The notes under the pieces are model-generated. The model saw only the letters and a program-made list of their open reading frames with translations. It was not told the DNA's origin and did no database searches. From contig NC_004463.1 of assembly GCF_000011365.1 (NCBI RefSeq), positions 2,218,001-2,282,000 on the forward strand: DNA of 64,000 nucleotides, written 5' to 3'. Positions 48,693 to 58,847 of this stretch are shown piece by piece (position 1 is the first letter of the stretch; each line of letters starts with the position of its first letter). The DNA is from Bradyrhizobium diazoefficiens USDA 110 (lineage in GTDB: Bacteria > Pseudomonadota > Alphaproteobacteria > Rhizobiales > Xanthobacteraceae). A program made the position numbers and the translations under genes.

Positions 48693-49847
48693 ATGCGGTC
48701 GATCCAGACAGCAAGACTTAGTCCCTACGTCGCAGCGTTGAATGCCTTGAACGAAGATAAACGGCTGCGCTGCCTCAAGCCGCGCGTGGGGATCGATTTC
48801 GCATCGAACGACTATCTGGCGCTCGGGAACGCCTCGCGCATCAAAAAGGCGATGGTCGCCGCGCTCGAGGCGGGCACTCCGGTTGGAGCCGGCGGGTCGC
48901 GGCTTCTGCGCGGCAATTGCGAGGAGCATGAACGGCTCGAAACAGAAGCGGCTCAGTTCTTTGGCGCGGAGGCAGCGCTTTTCTTTGGAGGCGGCTACAT
49001 CGCAAATTTTGCCCTCCTGACAACGCTCCCGCAGCGCGGCGATCTGCTCGTTCTCGATTCGCTCGTGCACGCCAGTATTCACGAGGGGGCGCGGGCCGGT
49101 CGCGCAGAGTGTCGAATTCACGCGCACAATGATCCCCAGTCAGTCGAAGACGCAATTCGCGCCTGGCGAAACAAAGGTGGAGCGGGCCGCGTGTGGATTG
49201 TGGCCGAAAGTCTCTACAGTATGGATGGCGACTTCGCTCCACTCGAAGAGCTAGTGGCAATCGCCGATCGCCAAGACGCGTTTCTGATCGTGGACGAGGC
49301 ACATGCCACAGGCGCTTACGGGCATCAAGGACGAGGGCTCACGGCCCCTTATGACAAGCGCGAAAATCTCATCGTCGTTCATACCTGCGGCAAAGCGCTC
49401 GGTGCGGCGGGTGCACTTGTTACGGCCTCCGGCATCTTGCGCGATTTCATGGTCAACCGCTGCCGTCCGTTTATTTTTGCCACCGCCCCATCACCATTGA
49501 TGGCCGTTGCCGTTCGAGAGGCACTCCTCACCCTGCAGAAAGAGCCGGAGCGGCAGCAACGGCTGGCCAAACTCGTTGCGTTCGCGCATCGGCAGATCAC
49601 CTCGCTTGGTTTGCGCACACCATCGACCTCTCAGATCGTGCCCTACATCGTAGGTGACAATGCTCATGCAATGCGACTTGCCTCTGCTCTGCAGGCGCGC
49701 GGCTTCGATATCCGCGGAATTCGGCCGCCAACCGTCCCTGCAGGCACCGCCCGCTTGCGAATTTCGTTGACACTCAATGTTGGCGAAGCGGACGTGCGCG
49801 CGATGCTCGATGCGCTGGTTGAGGTGACGAGGGGCTCGTTTCGATGA
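48693..49847 (+). CDS. bioF: 8-amino-7-oxononanoate synthase BioF
   Basis: A 384-residue PLP enzyme condensing pimeloyl-thioester with alanine. Conserved segments: [41 protein letters not shown], and the PLP Lys in [17 protein letters not shown] precedes the ATG. Its stop overlaps the bioD start by four bases. Confidence 0.94.
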   Translation: MRSIQTARLSPYVAALNALNEDKRLRCLKPRVGIDFASNDYLALGNASRIKKAMVAALEAGTPVGAGGSRLLRGNCEEHERLETEAAQFFGAEAALFFGGGYIANFALLTTLPQRGDLLVLDSLVHASIHEGARAGRAECRIHAHNDPQSVEDAIRAWRNKGGAGRVWIVAESLYSMDGDFAPLEELVAIADRQDAFLIVDEAHATGAYGHQGRGLTAPYDKRENLIVVHTCGKALGAAGALVTASGILRDFMVNRCRPFIFATAPSPLMAVAVREALLTLQKEPERQQRLAKLVAFAHRQITSLGLRTPSTSQIVPYIVGDNAHAMRLASALQARGFDIRGIRPPTVPAGTARLRISLTLNVGEADVRAMLDALVEVTRGSFR

Positions 49848-50479
49848 ATAAACGGATCGTCGTGACTGGTACGGACACCGGGGTCGGCAAAACGGTATTC
49901 TCCGCAGGGCTCGCCGGGCTTCTCGGCGCGAATTACTGGAAGCCGGTCCAGGCTGGACTCGAACAAGAGATCGACTCCGAGTGCATCCGCCGCCTCGGTG
50001 GCCTCTCGTCCGATCGGATTGTCCCGGAGCTCTATCGACTTCGGACGCCCGCGTCGCCCCATCACTCAGCGGAGATCGACGGCGTTCGCATAGATACAGA
50101 GACGCTTGGACTGCCGGACAGCGGCGAGCGGCGACTCGTGATCGAAGGCGCCGGCGGACTCATGGTGCCGCTGACAGCGCGCACGCTTTACATCGACATC
50201 TTCGAGCGCTGGCAGCTTCCCGTCGTGCTTTGCGCAAGGACGGGACTGGGCACAATCAATCACTCCCTGCTCTCCATAGAGGCTCTGCGGAAGCGTCAGA
50301 TTCGAATCCTTGGGATTGCGTTCATTGGCGAAAGAAACGCCGAAACTGAAAGCGCGGTTTGCGAGATCGGGAGAGTGCGTTGGTTGGGACGGCTCCCGTG
50401 GCTTGTTCCCCTCACAAACGATAGGCTGCAGGCCGCTTTCAAAGACTCCTTTGTTAGCAGCGATTTCCTGAACCTATGA
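49844..50479 (+). CDS. bioD: Dethiobiotin synthetase BioD
   Basis: A 211-residue ATP-dependent carboxylase forming dethiobiotin. The P-loop GTDTGVGKT spans residues 9-17, and GAGGLMVPL and the Lys in YWKPVQAG fit the family. Start and stop overlap bioF and bioA by four bases each, giving translational coupling. Confidence 0.93.
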   Translation: MNKRIVVTGTDTGVGKTVFSAGLAGLLGANYWKPVQAGLEQEIDSECIRRLGGLSSDRIVPELYRLRTPASPHHSAEIDGVRIDTETLGLPDSGERRLVIEGAGGLMVPLTARTLYIDIFERWQLPVVLCARTGLGTINHSLLSIEALRKRQIRILGIAFIGERNAETESAVCEIGRVRWLGRLPWLVPLTNDRLQAAFKDSFVSSDFLNL

Positions 50480-51741
50480 AGACAGCTAAGAGGTCGCCGA
50501 TCTGGCATCCGTTCACGCAGCATGCTCTACAGCGGGATATGACGAAGGTGGTCCGGGGAGAAGGGGCCTATCTCTACACCGAAGATGGCCGACGCCTTAT
50601 CGATGCAATCTCCTCCTGGTGGGTCGTGACCCACGGCCATTGCCATCCATGCATCGTGAACGCGATCCGAGAACAGGCAGGCAAGCTCAACCAGGTCATC
50701 TTCGCCGGATACACTCACGACCCGGCTGAGCAGGTTGCGACGGAACTATTGAAGGTCACCTCCCCAGCGCTCGAACATGTGTTCTTCTCCGATAGCGGGT
50801 CCACCAGCGTCGAAGTCGCGCTGAAAATGGCGCTCGGCTACTGGCGCAATACCGGAAGAGAGCGAACCAAAATTGTGGTGATGCAGCACTCGTACCATGG
50901 CGACACGATCGGGGCGATGTCGGTAGGTAGCCGAGGCATCTTCAATGCGGCCTACGGGGCGCTGATGTTCGAGGTGACCTCGATTCCGTTCCCGGCAAGA
51001 GATTGTGAGCAAAGAGCTCTCGATGCGCTTGAAAACGCGTGTCGAAACGAACATCCCGCAGCCTTTATCGTGGAGCCCCTGATATTGGGTGCCGGTGGAA
51101 TGCTGATGTATTCGCCCTCGGTGCTAAGAGAGATGAAGCGGATTTGCGAAGCCTTTGACGTCCTGTTCATTGCGGACGAGGTCATGACAGGCTGGGGCCG
51201 GACGGGTACCTTGTTTGCGTGTGAGCAGGCCGATGTCACGCCCGATATTGCTTGCTATTCGAAAGGCCTCACGGCTGGGGCGCTGCCGCTCGCCGTCACA
51301 CTGTGTCGTGCCGATATTTTCGATGCGCATTATTCTGAAGATCGCACGCGTACGTTTTTTCATTCGAGCTCATATACGGCCAATCCAGTGGCCTGTGCCG
51401 CCGCCAAGGCTAATCTGGACCTATGGCAGGATCAGGAGTATCGCTGGCGGCTGGCATCCTTGGCGAGGATGCAAGAACAGGCACTCGCGCCGTTCCGCCT
51501 CGATTCACGGTTCGCAAACGTGCGGCGCACAGGAACAGTCACAGCGGTTGAACTCAACACGCGCGATGCTGGCTATCTGGCGGACATCGGTCCGAGGCTT
51601 TTGGCTTTCTTCCAAGCGCGGGATCTGCTGTTACGCCCACTCGGTAACACGATCTACGTGATGCCGCCTTACTGCGTTACGGCGGCCGATCTTGATGAAA
51701 TCTATACTGCCATCCGCGACGCTGCTGACTTGCTGATGTGA
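50476..51741 (+). CDS. bioA: Adenosylmethionine-8-amino-7-oxononanoate aminotransferase BioA
   Basis: A 421-residue class III aminotransferase using SAM as amino donor. Conserved segments: [58 protein letters not shown] and the PLP Lys in YSKGLTAG. It closes the bioB-panD-bioF-bioD-bioA unit. A diverged 3' copy lies at 38783-39035. Confidence 0.94.
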   Translation: MKTAKRSPIWHPFTQHALQRDMTKVVRGEGAYLYTEDGRRLIDAISSWWVVTHGHCHPCIVNAIREQAGKLNQVIFAGYTHDPAEQVATELLKVTSPALEHVFFSDSGSTSVEVALKMALGYWRNTGRERTKIVVMQHSYHGDTIGAMSVGSRGIFNAAYGALMFEVTSIPFPARDCEQRALDALENACRNEHPAAFIVEPLILGAGGMLMYSPSVLREMKRICEAFDVLFIADEVMTGWGRTGTLFACEQADVTPDIACYSKGLTAGALPLAVTLCRADIFDAHYSEDRTRTFFHSSSYTANPVACAAAKANLDLWQDQEYRWRLASLARMQEQALAPFRLDSRFANVRRTGTVTAVELNTRDAGYLADIGPRLLAFFQARDLLLRPLGNTIYVMPPYCVTAADLDEIYTAIRDAADLLM

Positions 51742-52151
51742 GATGCACGAGACTGTGCGATCGTCTGCAGTGACAGGATCTTGGAAGGGAAAGTGCCCGT
51801 ATTGCTGCTTTTGATAGTGCAACGAGGATGCAGCCCCCAACTTAAGCGCTCCCGATCCAACTGCCGCAGTAATTCTGCGGGCTAGTCATGCAAGGCGCAG
51901 CATTTGACCGAAATGTCGAGCGAATTGCGTAAATCACGATAGAGAAATCAATTATCTTGACCAAATTCTCGGCGAGGCTATCTGCGGAAAGTACTGCTTC
52001 GCGAGGCAGCCGCACATCAGAGTCAAGGCTCTTGATGGCTGCAACAACCAGGAAGACGGACCGCCGGGCGGGCCGCACCTTCGGTGCGCGCGTGGTGCTG
52101 TGGTCAGAGGGCAGCGGGGCTTCCTAGGTAAATGTCTGACAGGAGGCGAGA
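51742..52151. other. Gap between bioA and the small genes before panB
   Basis: About 0.4 kb; no gene is recognised apart from the ribosome binding site of the next gene (CAGGAGGCGAG). Confidence 0.4.
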
Positions 52152-52337
52152 ATGCACATTGGCTTCCGTAATTCCCTCGACCATTCAGCCACTTGCTGCG
52201 CGATATGCGGCGGAAAGTTTGGGCTGATCCGCCATTACTGCTGGCGAACGGCTCTTTGCTCGAAGAGATGCGTCAACCGCTTCAAGGCGCGGCGGGAGGC
52301 CGATCAGAAATGGCTTCGTTGGCTTCGAGCGGCTTAG
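52152..52337 (+). CDS. Small Cys-rich hypothetical protein
   Basis: A 61-residue protein with a strong AGGAGGCGAG site before the ATG. It has a CAICGGKFGL...ALCSKRCVNRFKARREAD pattern, a likely zinc-binding Cys pair of pairs (CxxC...CxxxC). Similar proteins occur in many rhizobial genomes. Function unknown. Confidence 0.7.
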   Translation: MHIGFRNSLDHSATCCAICGGKFGLIRHYCWRTALCSKRCVNRFKARREADQKWLRWLRAA

Positions 52338-52410
52338 GAATGGACTGAGTTGTGCCGGTACGGCCCTGGTCAGAGAATTCGAGTGGCCCTCTAGAGCACG
52401 TGGAAATCAA

Positions 52411-52620
52411 GTGACAGAAACATCGGCAAAAATAATCGACTTCACGGCCTACAGGGCCAGCAGGCTGGCGCGGTCTGAGCGCGTTCGCGACGACATCTAC
52501 TCGACCGCGACTCTCGCTGCGCTTACGGCGGCCTGTCACCTTTGGACGTTCCTGGCCTGCCATCCGTTTGCTTTGCTCGGTGCGCAGGCGCCGAAGCAGG
52601 AGTCTCACGAGTCCCCCTAG
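52411..52620 (+). CDS. Small hypothetical protein
   Basis: A 69-residue frame starting at a GTG after GTGGAAATCAA. It reads KIIDFTAYRASRLARSERV then a hydrophobic stretch (STATLAALTAACHLWTFLACHPFALL), possibly a membrane helix. Protein-like composition but no family known to me. It shares strand and direction with its neighbours. Confidence 0.5.
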   Translation: MTETSAKIIDFTAYRASRLARSERVRDDIYSTATLAALTAACHLWTFLACHPFALLGAQAPKQESHESP

Positions 52621-52987
52621 CGGGCAGACACGGAGATGTGCCCTAAAGACGAAGTCCCCACTGCGCGCATCTGCGCTCGGTCCGGTCGCCGTCACCGTTT
52701 GGAGAGACTGCAATCAGCCCAGAAACGCGTGCAGATGGTGGCTCGTCGCGAGCGCCGCTCCTCGATTGAGGGCGCGGCTGGCATAGCCGCTGAAACTGCA
52801 CGTGAAGACGAGCCATCGGGTGGTGAAATGGATGAGGAAGGTCTTGTCTCATGGTTGCGCGACCATTGGACTGTTTTTGCGCTGTTCCCCAGTTCTAGAC
52901 AACTGGGATCTCCATCCTCCATGCCATTGACAGGTTTCTCCCGCGTTCTCTAGGAAGCGCCGACGGTGTGTGCGGAGCGGATTCAAT

Positions 52988-53866
52988 ATGAGCCACAGTT
53001 CAGAGCAGCCTCTAGAGCGTGTCACGATTCCGGCACTGCAGCAGTGGAAGGATAAAGGACGGCGTGTCGTGATGACCACCGCCTACGATGCGGTTGCGGC
53101 GCGCATCGCGGATCCCATTGTCGATATCATCCTGGTCGGCGATAGCGTTGGAAACGTCTGCCTGGGATTCGACAACACGCTGCCCGTCAGCGTGGCCATG
53201 ATGAATCATCACCTGGAGGCTGTTGCGCGCACGAGGCCTCATGCCTTGCTTGTGGCCGACATGCCCTTTCTCAGCTTTCATGTCGGTTCTGAGGATACGA
53301 TTCGCAATGCAGGAGGTTTTTTACAGCGTGGCGCCGATGCTGTGAAACTCGAGGGTGGTGCCAAACGCATCGAGATGGTACGCGCCTTGGTCGATTGCGA
53401 CATTCCTGTGATGGGACATCTCGGTCTGACCCCGCAGAGCGTCAACGTCATGGGTGGATTCAAAGTGCAGGGAAGGACAACAGATACCGCCTTGCGGTTG
53501 CTCGATGACGCGCACCGTCTGCAGGAAGCCGGTTGCTTCGCGCTTGTCCTGGAGGGCATTCCTGCCGAGCTCGCGGCGCGAGCGACCGAATCTCTCACGA
53601 TACCCACCATCGGGATCGGAGCAGGAGCCGATTGCTCGGGCCAAGTGCTCGTGTTTCATGATGTCTTGGGGCTAACCGAAGGCCATCGCCCCAAATTCGT
53701 TCGTGCCTATACAAATGGATTCCAGTTGTTCCAGGAGGCGCTGTCGCGCTGGGCTGCCGATATCCGCAAAGGGGCGTTCCCGGGCTCAGAGGAGTGCTAT
53801 CGGCTTCCTGATCAGCTTCGGCATGCCGTCGCCAACTGGGTGCCCTCCAGTTCAACCTCAAGGTAA
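52988..53866 (+). CDS. panB: 3-methyl-2-oxobutanoate hydroxymethyltransferase PanB
   Basis: A 292-residue PanB making ketopantoate. Conserved segments: MTTAYDAVAARIAD, VGDSVGNVCLGFDNTLPVS, DMPFLSFH, VKLEGG, GLTPQSV and TIGIGAGADCSGQVLVFHD. The metal-binding Asp/Asp/Glu set is present. ATG at 52988 is preferred to an in-frame GTG at 52970. It is followed by panC three bases later. Confidence 0.94.
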   Translation: MSHSSEQPLERVTIPALQQWKDKGRRVVMTTAYDAVAARIADPIVDIILVGDSVGNVCLGFDNTLPVSVAMMNHHLEAVARTRPHALLVADMPFLSFHVGSEDTIRNAGGFLQRGADAVKLEGGAKRIEMVRALVDCDIPVMGHLGLTPQSVNVMGGFKVQGRTTDTALRLLDDAHRLQEAGCFALVLEGIPAELAARATESLTIPTIGIGAGADCSGQVLVFHDVLGLTEGHRPKFVRAYTNGFQLFQEALSRWAADIRKGAFPGSEECYRLPDQLRHAVANWVPSSSTSR

Positions 53867-53869
53867 GAA

Positions 53870-54721
53870 ATGAAAGTAATTACGAAGGTGGCTGAGCTGC
53901 GTCGCGCCCTTGCAGACGTTCGCAATGCCGAAAAGCGCATCGGATTCGTTCCGACGATGGGATACTTGCACGACGGCCACCTGGCCTTGATCTCGGCCAG
54001 CCGGGAACACTGCGACGTCACTGTCGTTAGCATCTTCGTCAACCCCACTCAGTTCGGCCCAAATGAGGATCTCAGCAGGTACCCCCGCGACTTCGCGCGC
54101 GATGAAGCGTTATGCGGCAGTGCCGGGGTCTCCATCATCTTCGCGCCAAGTGCAGAGGAGATCTATCCGGCTCAATTTGAGAGCTTTGTCGAGCCGGGCG
54201 AACTCGCAAAGCCGCTCTGCGGAGCTTTCAGGCCTGGACATTTTCGTGGTGTAGCGACCGTCGTCTGCAAGCTATTCAACATGGTGCAGCCGGACGTCGC
54301 GTACTTTGGACAGAAGGATTTTCAGCAATGCGCGGTAATACGCCGCATGACGGTTGATCTGAATCTTCCGATCGAGATTGTCACTGTGCCAACCGTGCGG
54401 GAGCCAGATGGGCTGGCAATGAGCAGTCGCAACCGTTATCTCTGCCCGGAAGAACGTGATCGGAGCTTGGCGATCAGCCGTGGCTTGTTCGCCGCAGCGC
54501 ATGAGTTTGCCTCAGGGGAACGCGACGCCGCAACGCTGATTGCGCTTGCAAGAAGGCATTTGGAAAGGGTCGATCGACTACAGTACCTTGAGCTTGTCGA
54601 CCCTGGGACTCTAAGGATTGCTGACAGCCCTCTGCGCTATCCGGCGGTGCTCTGTGTCGCAGCGTACGTCGGCTCCACGCGGTTGATCGACAATGTAGTC
54701 CTGTCCTGGTCGCCATCGTAG
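53870..54721 (+). CDS. panC: Pantothenate synthetase PanC
   Basis: A 283-residue adenylate-forming ligase joining pantoate and beta-alanine. The nucleotide-binding motif PTMGYLHDGHLAL, VNPTQFGP, YFGQKDFQQ and the MSSRN loop are present. Together with panB and panD all three dedicated genes of the beta-alanine/pantoate branch except ketopantoate reductase (panE) are in this window. Confidence 0.94.
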   Translation: MKVITKVAELRRALADVRNAEKRIGFVPTMGYLHDGHLALISASREHCDVTVVSIFVNPTQFGPNEDLSRYPRDFARDEALCGSAGVSIIFAPSAEEIYPAQFESFVEPGELAKPLCGAFRPGHFRGVATVVCKLFNMVQPDVAYFGQKDFQQCAVIRRMTVDLNLPIEIVTVPTVREPDGLAMSSRNRYLCPEERDRSLAISRGLFAAAHEFASGERDAATLIALARRHLERVDRLQYLELVDPGTLRIADSPLRYPAVLCVAAYVGSTRLIDNVVLSWSPS

Positions 54722-55761
54722 CGAGATCCGCAAGTGATTGCGCTCAGGAGCAGTCGAACCGGATGGGCTGGCCCTGAAATCCTCAACATCCTGGAAGAAC
54801 TCTCGAAGACGATCCGGAACTGCCCTTTGCGTGCTGAACAACTCCCCCACGCTCGAGCTCATGATGTCGGTTGGAGATTGGCTCTGCCGCTGACGGGGTG
54901 GAGCGAGGCGGGGCCGCTCCACGCTGCCGAGATCATCCGCCTGCAAGCGGGCATCGCCAAAGGAGATTCGCTCAAAATCGTGTGCTGCCAATACGTGCGA
55001 TTATGGATCAACAACCACGCGCCCATGACCATGAAATTACTTCACGATGGCGCAGACGACCTCGTCAAGCTGCAAAAAGCCGAAGCTCCCTAAGAGCGGC
55101 CAGGGGCGAGTCAAGGGGGCAGTGAAGCGCGGGCGCCGGATCCTGGCCCGATTTCGTCGCCAGACGTCGGGCGGGCGCTGGTTTTTGACGCAAAGATATG
55201 CTTCACCGCAAGAATTGGTCGCGATGTCCCTCTACAGTGTAGGATGCCAGGCGCTCGGGTTTGGAGCCGATAGGTGCCGTCTTGTGAAACGACATCGGAG
55301 CAGTGGCAAGCTATTTCTACCAACTCCATCGGGGCAGGTATGCCGAAGCGCAGCAGGCGCGATAAACGGCAAATCCTCTGGCCGCAATTGAACCTGATGA
55401 GGCTCGGCAACGAGCTAGCACCGTGCGAGCATTGGCCTGCGGCAGCCGCCCAGTCAGTCCGGCGCGCAATAGATGGCCGAGCATGCTGTACATCATCGCA
55501 GAGCATGATCGCAGGGAGCTCACATTGGCCTCTGAGCTCTAGCAAGCTTGTCTGCTAGGCCCAGACGGCCGACGAGAAGACAAACGCAGGCCGATCAAGC
55601 GAGCTGCCGCAATGGATCAGCGATCGCAGAGGTGCTGGACATTGCACCGCGCTGGAAATCGGCCGACCGGCAGTCGCGGAGGCTCATGCGCTCCGATGTA
55701 CTTGAGTTGCGGTCCAGCAAATGCCCATTATCTTCCCCGATGGTATGAGGGAGATCTCTCA
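54722..55761. other. Gene-poor stretch
   Basis: About 1 kb. A GTG-started frame at 54734-55093 is protein-like in part but has no recognised family. Nothing else is supported. Confidence 0.3.
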
Positions 55762-55962
55762 ATGCTGGACGTTGGCACGATCACGCTTCTGCGCACGATC
55801 CTGGATGAGGTTTGCGTGAGCGTCCCACCGTATGACGCCGGCGTCCGCGCCTACGTTGCCTCCAGAATCCTGGAGGCCGCCACCAGAGGTGAGACGCGCC
55901 CCGATCTGCTTAAACAGATCGGTCAGGAAGCTCTTTCCAGAGCACCAACGATGTGGCGATAG
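55762..55962 (+). CDS. Small hypothetical protein, Bradyrhizobium type
   Basis: A 66-residue protein starting MLDVGTITLLRTILDEV and containing RAYVASRILEAATRGE and LSRAPTMWR. This is a very common small-protein pattern in bradyrhizobia. GAGGGAG precedes the ATG by about ten bases. Function unknown. Confidence 0.65.
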   Translation: MLDVGTITLLRTILDEVCVSVPPYDAGVRAYVASRILEAATRGETRPDLLKQIGQEALSRAPTMWR

Positions 55963-56305
55963 ATCTAGGACATGGCTTGTCATTGAGGTGAATTTCCAAG
56001 TCACAGTGCTGAAGATCCAGCTCGCAGAGTGTATCGTGGTCGCAAATCGATGGTGGCCTAACGTCACCCAAGACGCGGCGTTATCTGATGTGAATCGGTT
56101 GGCGCGCTGCTCGGTGCCCGGCCGATCCTTGAAACGAGAGAGCAGCTCGCACAGCAGACGCCGCATCCAAGCCTTGGCGCGCACCCTTGCGCGCCACGAT
56201 GCCGGTGAGGCGACGCTCCAATAACCTTCGTCCGGAAACGGGGGCGAAGTCAGTGTTCGGCGCCGGAGCGCCGTCAACTCACGCGAGCCGGTGCGCCGTT
56301 GCTGT
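55963..56305. other. Gene-poor stretch
   Basis: No recognisable gene. Confidence 0.3.
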
Positions 56306-56509
56306 TTACTCCTGTGTGAGCGCCGCAAGTGCCCTTTCGATCACTGTGATGTCTTGACTGACCTGAGCGATCGCTGGCTTCGGATCAATGCCGGTAACGC
56401 AGTTCAACTGCTGCAGCAACTCCCGCCGATGCGCCAGAAGGTTCTCCAGCGCGCTGCGGTTGTTTAGTTTCACATAGCCGTCGACAATCAGTCCAATCGA
56501 AAGAGACAT
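56306..56509 (-). CDS. Small hypothetical protein, Bradyrhizobium type
   Basis: A 67-residue protein starting MSLSIGLIVDGYVKL and rich in helix (ALENLLAHRRELLQQL). Small proteins of this pattern recur in bradyrhizobial genomes. The ATG at 56509 has GAGAG upstream; a start four codons earlier is possible. Function unknown. Confidence 0.6.
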   Translation of the reverse strand: MSLSIGLIVDGYVKLNNRSALENLLAHRRELLQQLNCVTGIDPKPAIAQVSQDITVIERALAALTQE

Positions 56510-56905
56510 CGAAACTCTCAAACAAAGCTGTTCTCAACGAAGATGCGTATAGCACATCGGCAAACGATGTTCAGCTCCTCGGAAGAGAATACTGACGGGC
56601 GAGCTTGTTAGCGACAAGCGTCCGGCGCCGGGAGCGTGACCGACTATTCCTTGCGCCTTCCAAGCGCCCAGCTCTGTTTGAGCGACTAGCCGAGCAGAAA
56701 GACGGCGTATGGTGAGCCAAGAACGCTGCGGGTCGTGGCGATGGAAATGCTACGCTAGCGGAAGGAGTGTTGTCACGAACTGCCATTGTCCTTATCTGCC
56801 CGCCGAACGGCTTCCGAGATGCGATGGCGGGTGGCGCGTTGATCGACGACATGCTCGCCTGAATATCTCTTCGTAGAGATTGCGACGACCTCAGGAGCGT
56901 CCAGG
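56510..56905. other. Gene-poor stretch
   Basis: No recognisable gene; the right end holds the ribosome binding site of the next small gene. Confidence 0.3.
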
Positions 56906-57184
56906 ATGCTCGATGAATATTTGGCCCGCATTCGTGCTCACCGCACAAACATCCACCGCTATCGTCGCCTGCTGAAGTCGAACCTGTCGGATGTCGAACG
57001 TCAGTTCATCGAAAAACGCCTCACCGAAGAGCAGACCGCGCTGGAGTTCCTTTCAGCCGAGACCTTCCCGCTCGCGTTTAGCCTCCGGAAGGGGCGGACA
57101 TGCCGGCAAACTAGTCGCGGAGCCGCGAACGACGCGCGCGTTCCGGGCGGCCTGATCCGAGGCGCGGTGGGACCCCACGGCTGA
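56906..57184 (+). CDS. Small hypothetical protein, helical
   Basis: A 92-residue frame starting MLDEYLARIRAHRTNIHRYR after AGGAGCGTCCAGG. The first ~60 residues (to FPLAFSL) follow a pattern common in bradyrhizobia (KSNLSDVERQFIEKRLTEEQ). The last ~30 residues look unlike the family, so the 3' end may be frameshifted. Function unknown. Confidence 0.6.
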   Translation: MLDEYLARIRAHRTNIHRYRRLLKSNLSDVERQFIEKRLTEEQTALEFLSAETFPLAFSLRKGRTCRQTSRGAANDARVPGGLIRGAVGPHG

Positions 57185-57916
57185 CCCTCCCAGCTGCGCA
57201 TCCTCAAAAACCGCTCTGTACCGCGGGCTGTACCTAATTTGCGGGTTCTGATCGCGGCGGGCTTTGTCGAGTCCGATCGCCAAACACTTTCGAGCAGCAT
57301 CACTGACTTCAATCCGGGACCTCTTCACCAGCGGATTAAAAAGCACCACTGTTCGACCGGTTCTCGCTCAGGACTTGTTTGTACTCGGCCATATCTCGGC
57401 AGTTTGTTAGATTGGCTACACGCCTAGCCAAATCGTTCTCACTAGCCAGCTGAGACAGCCACAACTTCATCGTTCATCGGTCTGCGACCACGGCATGAGA
57501 TTTGCTCTGCTGGCTGAAACGCTGCGGAACCGTATTCGCGGCGAGAGGCACAGCAAGGAAGGAAACGACTTGCCAAATCTGCGAGTGGAGACAGTTTATG
57601 TCGGCGGCAGTATCTCCAGCAGCATTCTGGTGAATACACAGGCAAGCGGCGGTACCGCCCGAGACGTGGTACATCAAGTTGGTACGCGCCCATCGGCTGC
57701 GAAATACCCTCGTACCGATATTTTTACTAGTCGCCGTCGGGCAAATGGCAGGCCTTTTGCGTGTAGCCGATCCCGTAGGACTACTGCCCAGGTTCTCCGC
57801 GGCCGACGGTCGGTTGTTTCGACGGAGACCGCAGTCGGCCGCGCGACAGGGAAGGCGCCGTTCCGGAGCAGAACAACGGCCTCCAGCTTTTGGATCAATC
57901 AGAATCGGGCAACACC
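57185..57916. other. Gene-poor stretch upstream of ectC
   Basis: Overlapping frames without families. A GG-N10-GC match at 57511-57525 (TGGCTGAAACGCTGC) is about 390 bases before ectC with no convincing NifA site and is not called. Confidence 0.35.
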
Positions 57917-58303
57917 ATGATTGTGCGTAGTCTGCACGACATTGAAGCAACCGATCACTTCGTCGATTGGGGCAATAGTACGAGCCACCGCCTTCTGACG
58001 GATAAGGACGGCATGGGTTTTAGCATCTGCCACACCATCGTGCGCGCTAACACCGTTTCTCTTCTGCAATACCGGAATCATCTCGAAGCCTGCTTCTGCA
58101 TCGGTGGAGAGGGCGAGGTCGAGGACATGGACGGCAATGTCTTTCCTATTCGCCGAGGCGACATGTATGTGCTTGACAAGCATGACAAGCATCTCCTGCG
58201 CGGGGGACCGGACAAGGACATGATCCTCGTTAGCATCTTCAACCCGCCCCTCACCGGAACCGAGCGCCACAAGCTGGACGACCCGGCAGGCTCCACATAT
58301 TGA
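57917..58303 (+). CDS. ectC: Orphan L-ectoine synthase (EctC family)
   Basis: A 128-residue cupin-fold Ect[66 protein letters not shown] and [16 protein letters not shown] all follow the family. EctC cyclises N-gamma-acetyl-diaminobutyrate to ectoine. No ectA or ectB is in the window, so the enzyme would depend on an external precursor or have a different cyclisation substrate. I chose ATG 57917; a start nine codons earlier is possible. It is on the same strand as the NRPS, 545 bases upstream of it. Confidence 0.9.
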
Positions 58304-58549
58304 GCGATGCGAAGAAACGCCAATCCAATATGAACTGCCGCTAATTGCGAGAAACATTTACTCGAGCGATCCAGCACTGGCTCGTACCGCACGCGCGGAC
58401 TTTTTACGAAATGCCCACGCGATGCGGTTAGGTTGAGCTGACAAATTTACTTTGGCATTCCAGGTCCCTTTTTTTCTTGTCCGGAATACCCGGCGGGCGG
58501 GGTCTTGTGCGATTGATAGCGCGCTTAGTTGTACGATGTCTGGCGACGC

Positions 58550-58565
58550 TGTTGGACAGCTGACA
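58550..58565 (+). promoter_or_regulatory. NifA-type upstream activator site before the NRPS promoter
   Basis: TGTTGGACAGCTGACA matches TGT-N10-ACA exactly. It ends 46 bases before the -24 element, closer than usual but still compatible with NifA activation. Confidence 0.65.
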
Positions 58566-58610
58566 CAGCACCGCTGTGGCTATCGCATTGATTGCACTCG
58601 ATTTCACCTT

Positions 58611-58625
58611 TGGCACGATACATGC
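58611..58625 (+). promoter_or_regulatory. Sigma-54 promoter upstream of the NRPS
   Basis: TGGCACGATACATGC has a perfect -24 element (TGGCACG), the 10-base GG-GC spacing and TGC at -12. Transcription would start near 58637. Confidence 0.75.
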
Positions 58626-58664
58626 GTAATCGTCTAAAGGGCGCCATAGAGGAGAAGTCGTTCG

Positions 58665-58703
58665 ATGAGAACGCTTACCAGAAACGCTGACGCGCTTGAG
58701 TAG
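58665..58703 (+). CDS. Twelve-codon leader ORF in the NRPS mRNA
   Basis: ATG at 58665 follows GAGGAGAAG and encodes MRTLTRNADALE before a TAG. It is in the same reading frame as the NRPS but is separated from it by further stops at 58758 and 58836. It lies 28 bases from the predicted transcription start. It may be a regulatory leader peptide or the decayed original 5' end of the NRPS. Confidence 0.4.
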   Translation: MRTLTRNADALE

Positions 58704-58720
58704 CAGCTGCGATACCGCCG

Positions 58721-58736
58721 CCACCATATTTGGTGG
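58721..58736 (+). other. Hairpin in the NRPS leader
   Basis: CCACCA-TATT-TGGTGG is a perfect short hairpin between the leader ORF and the NRPS start. A role is not known. Confidence 0.4.
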
Positions 58737-58847
58737 TGCGGAACGTTGGCGGAAGATTGAGTGATCCGCTTTGGCGAAGGGTTTCGTCACATCAATGCAG
58801 GCCAGCCAAAGCCCGAAAACAGATCCGAACCGATGTGAGCGATTTGC

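Noticed and set aside
52636..52953. 105-codon frame before panB
   Set aside because: Weak start signal and no recognised pattern; not enough support.
57511..57525. Sigma-54-like match (TGGCTGAAACGCTGC) upstream of ectC
   Set aside because: About 390 bases from ectC and without a NifA site; kept only as a remark.
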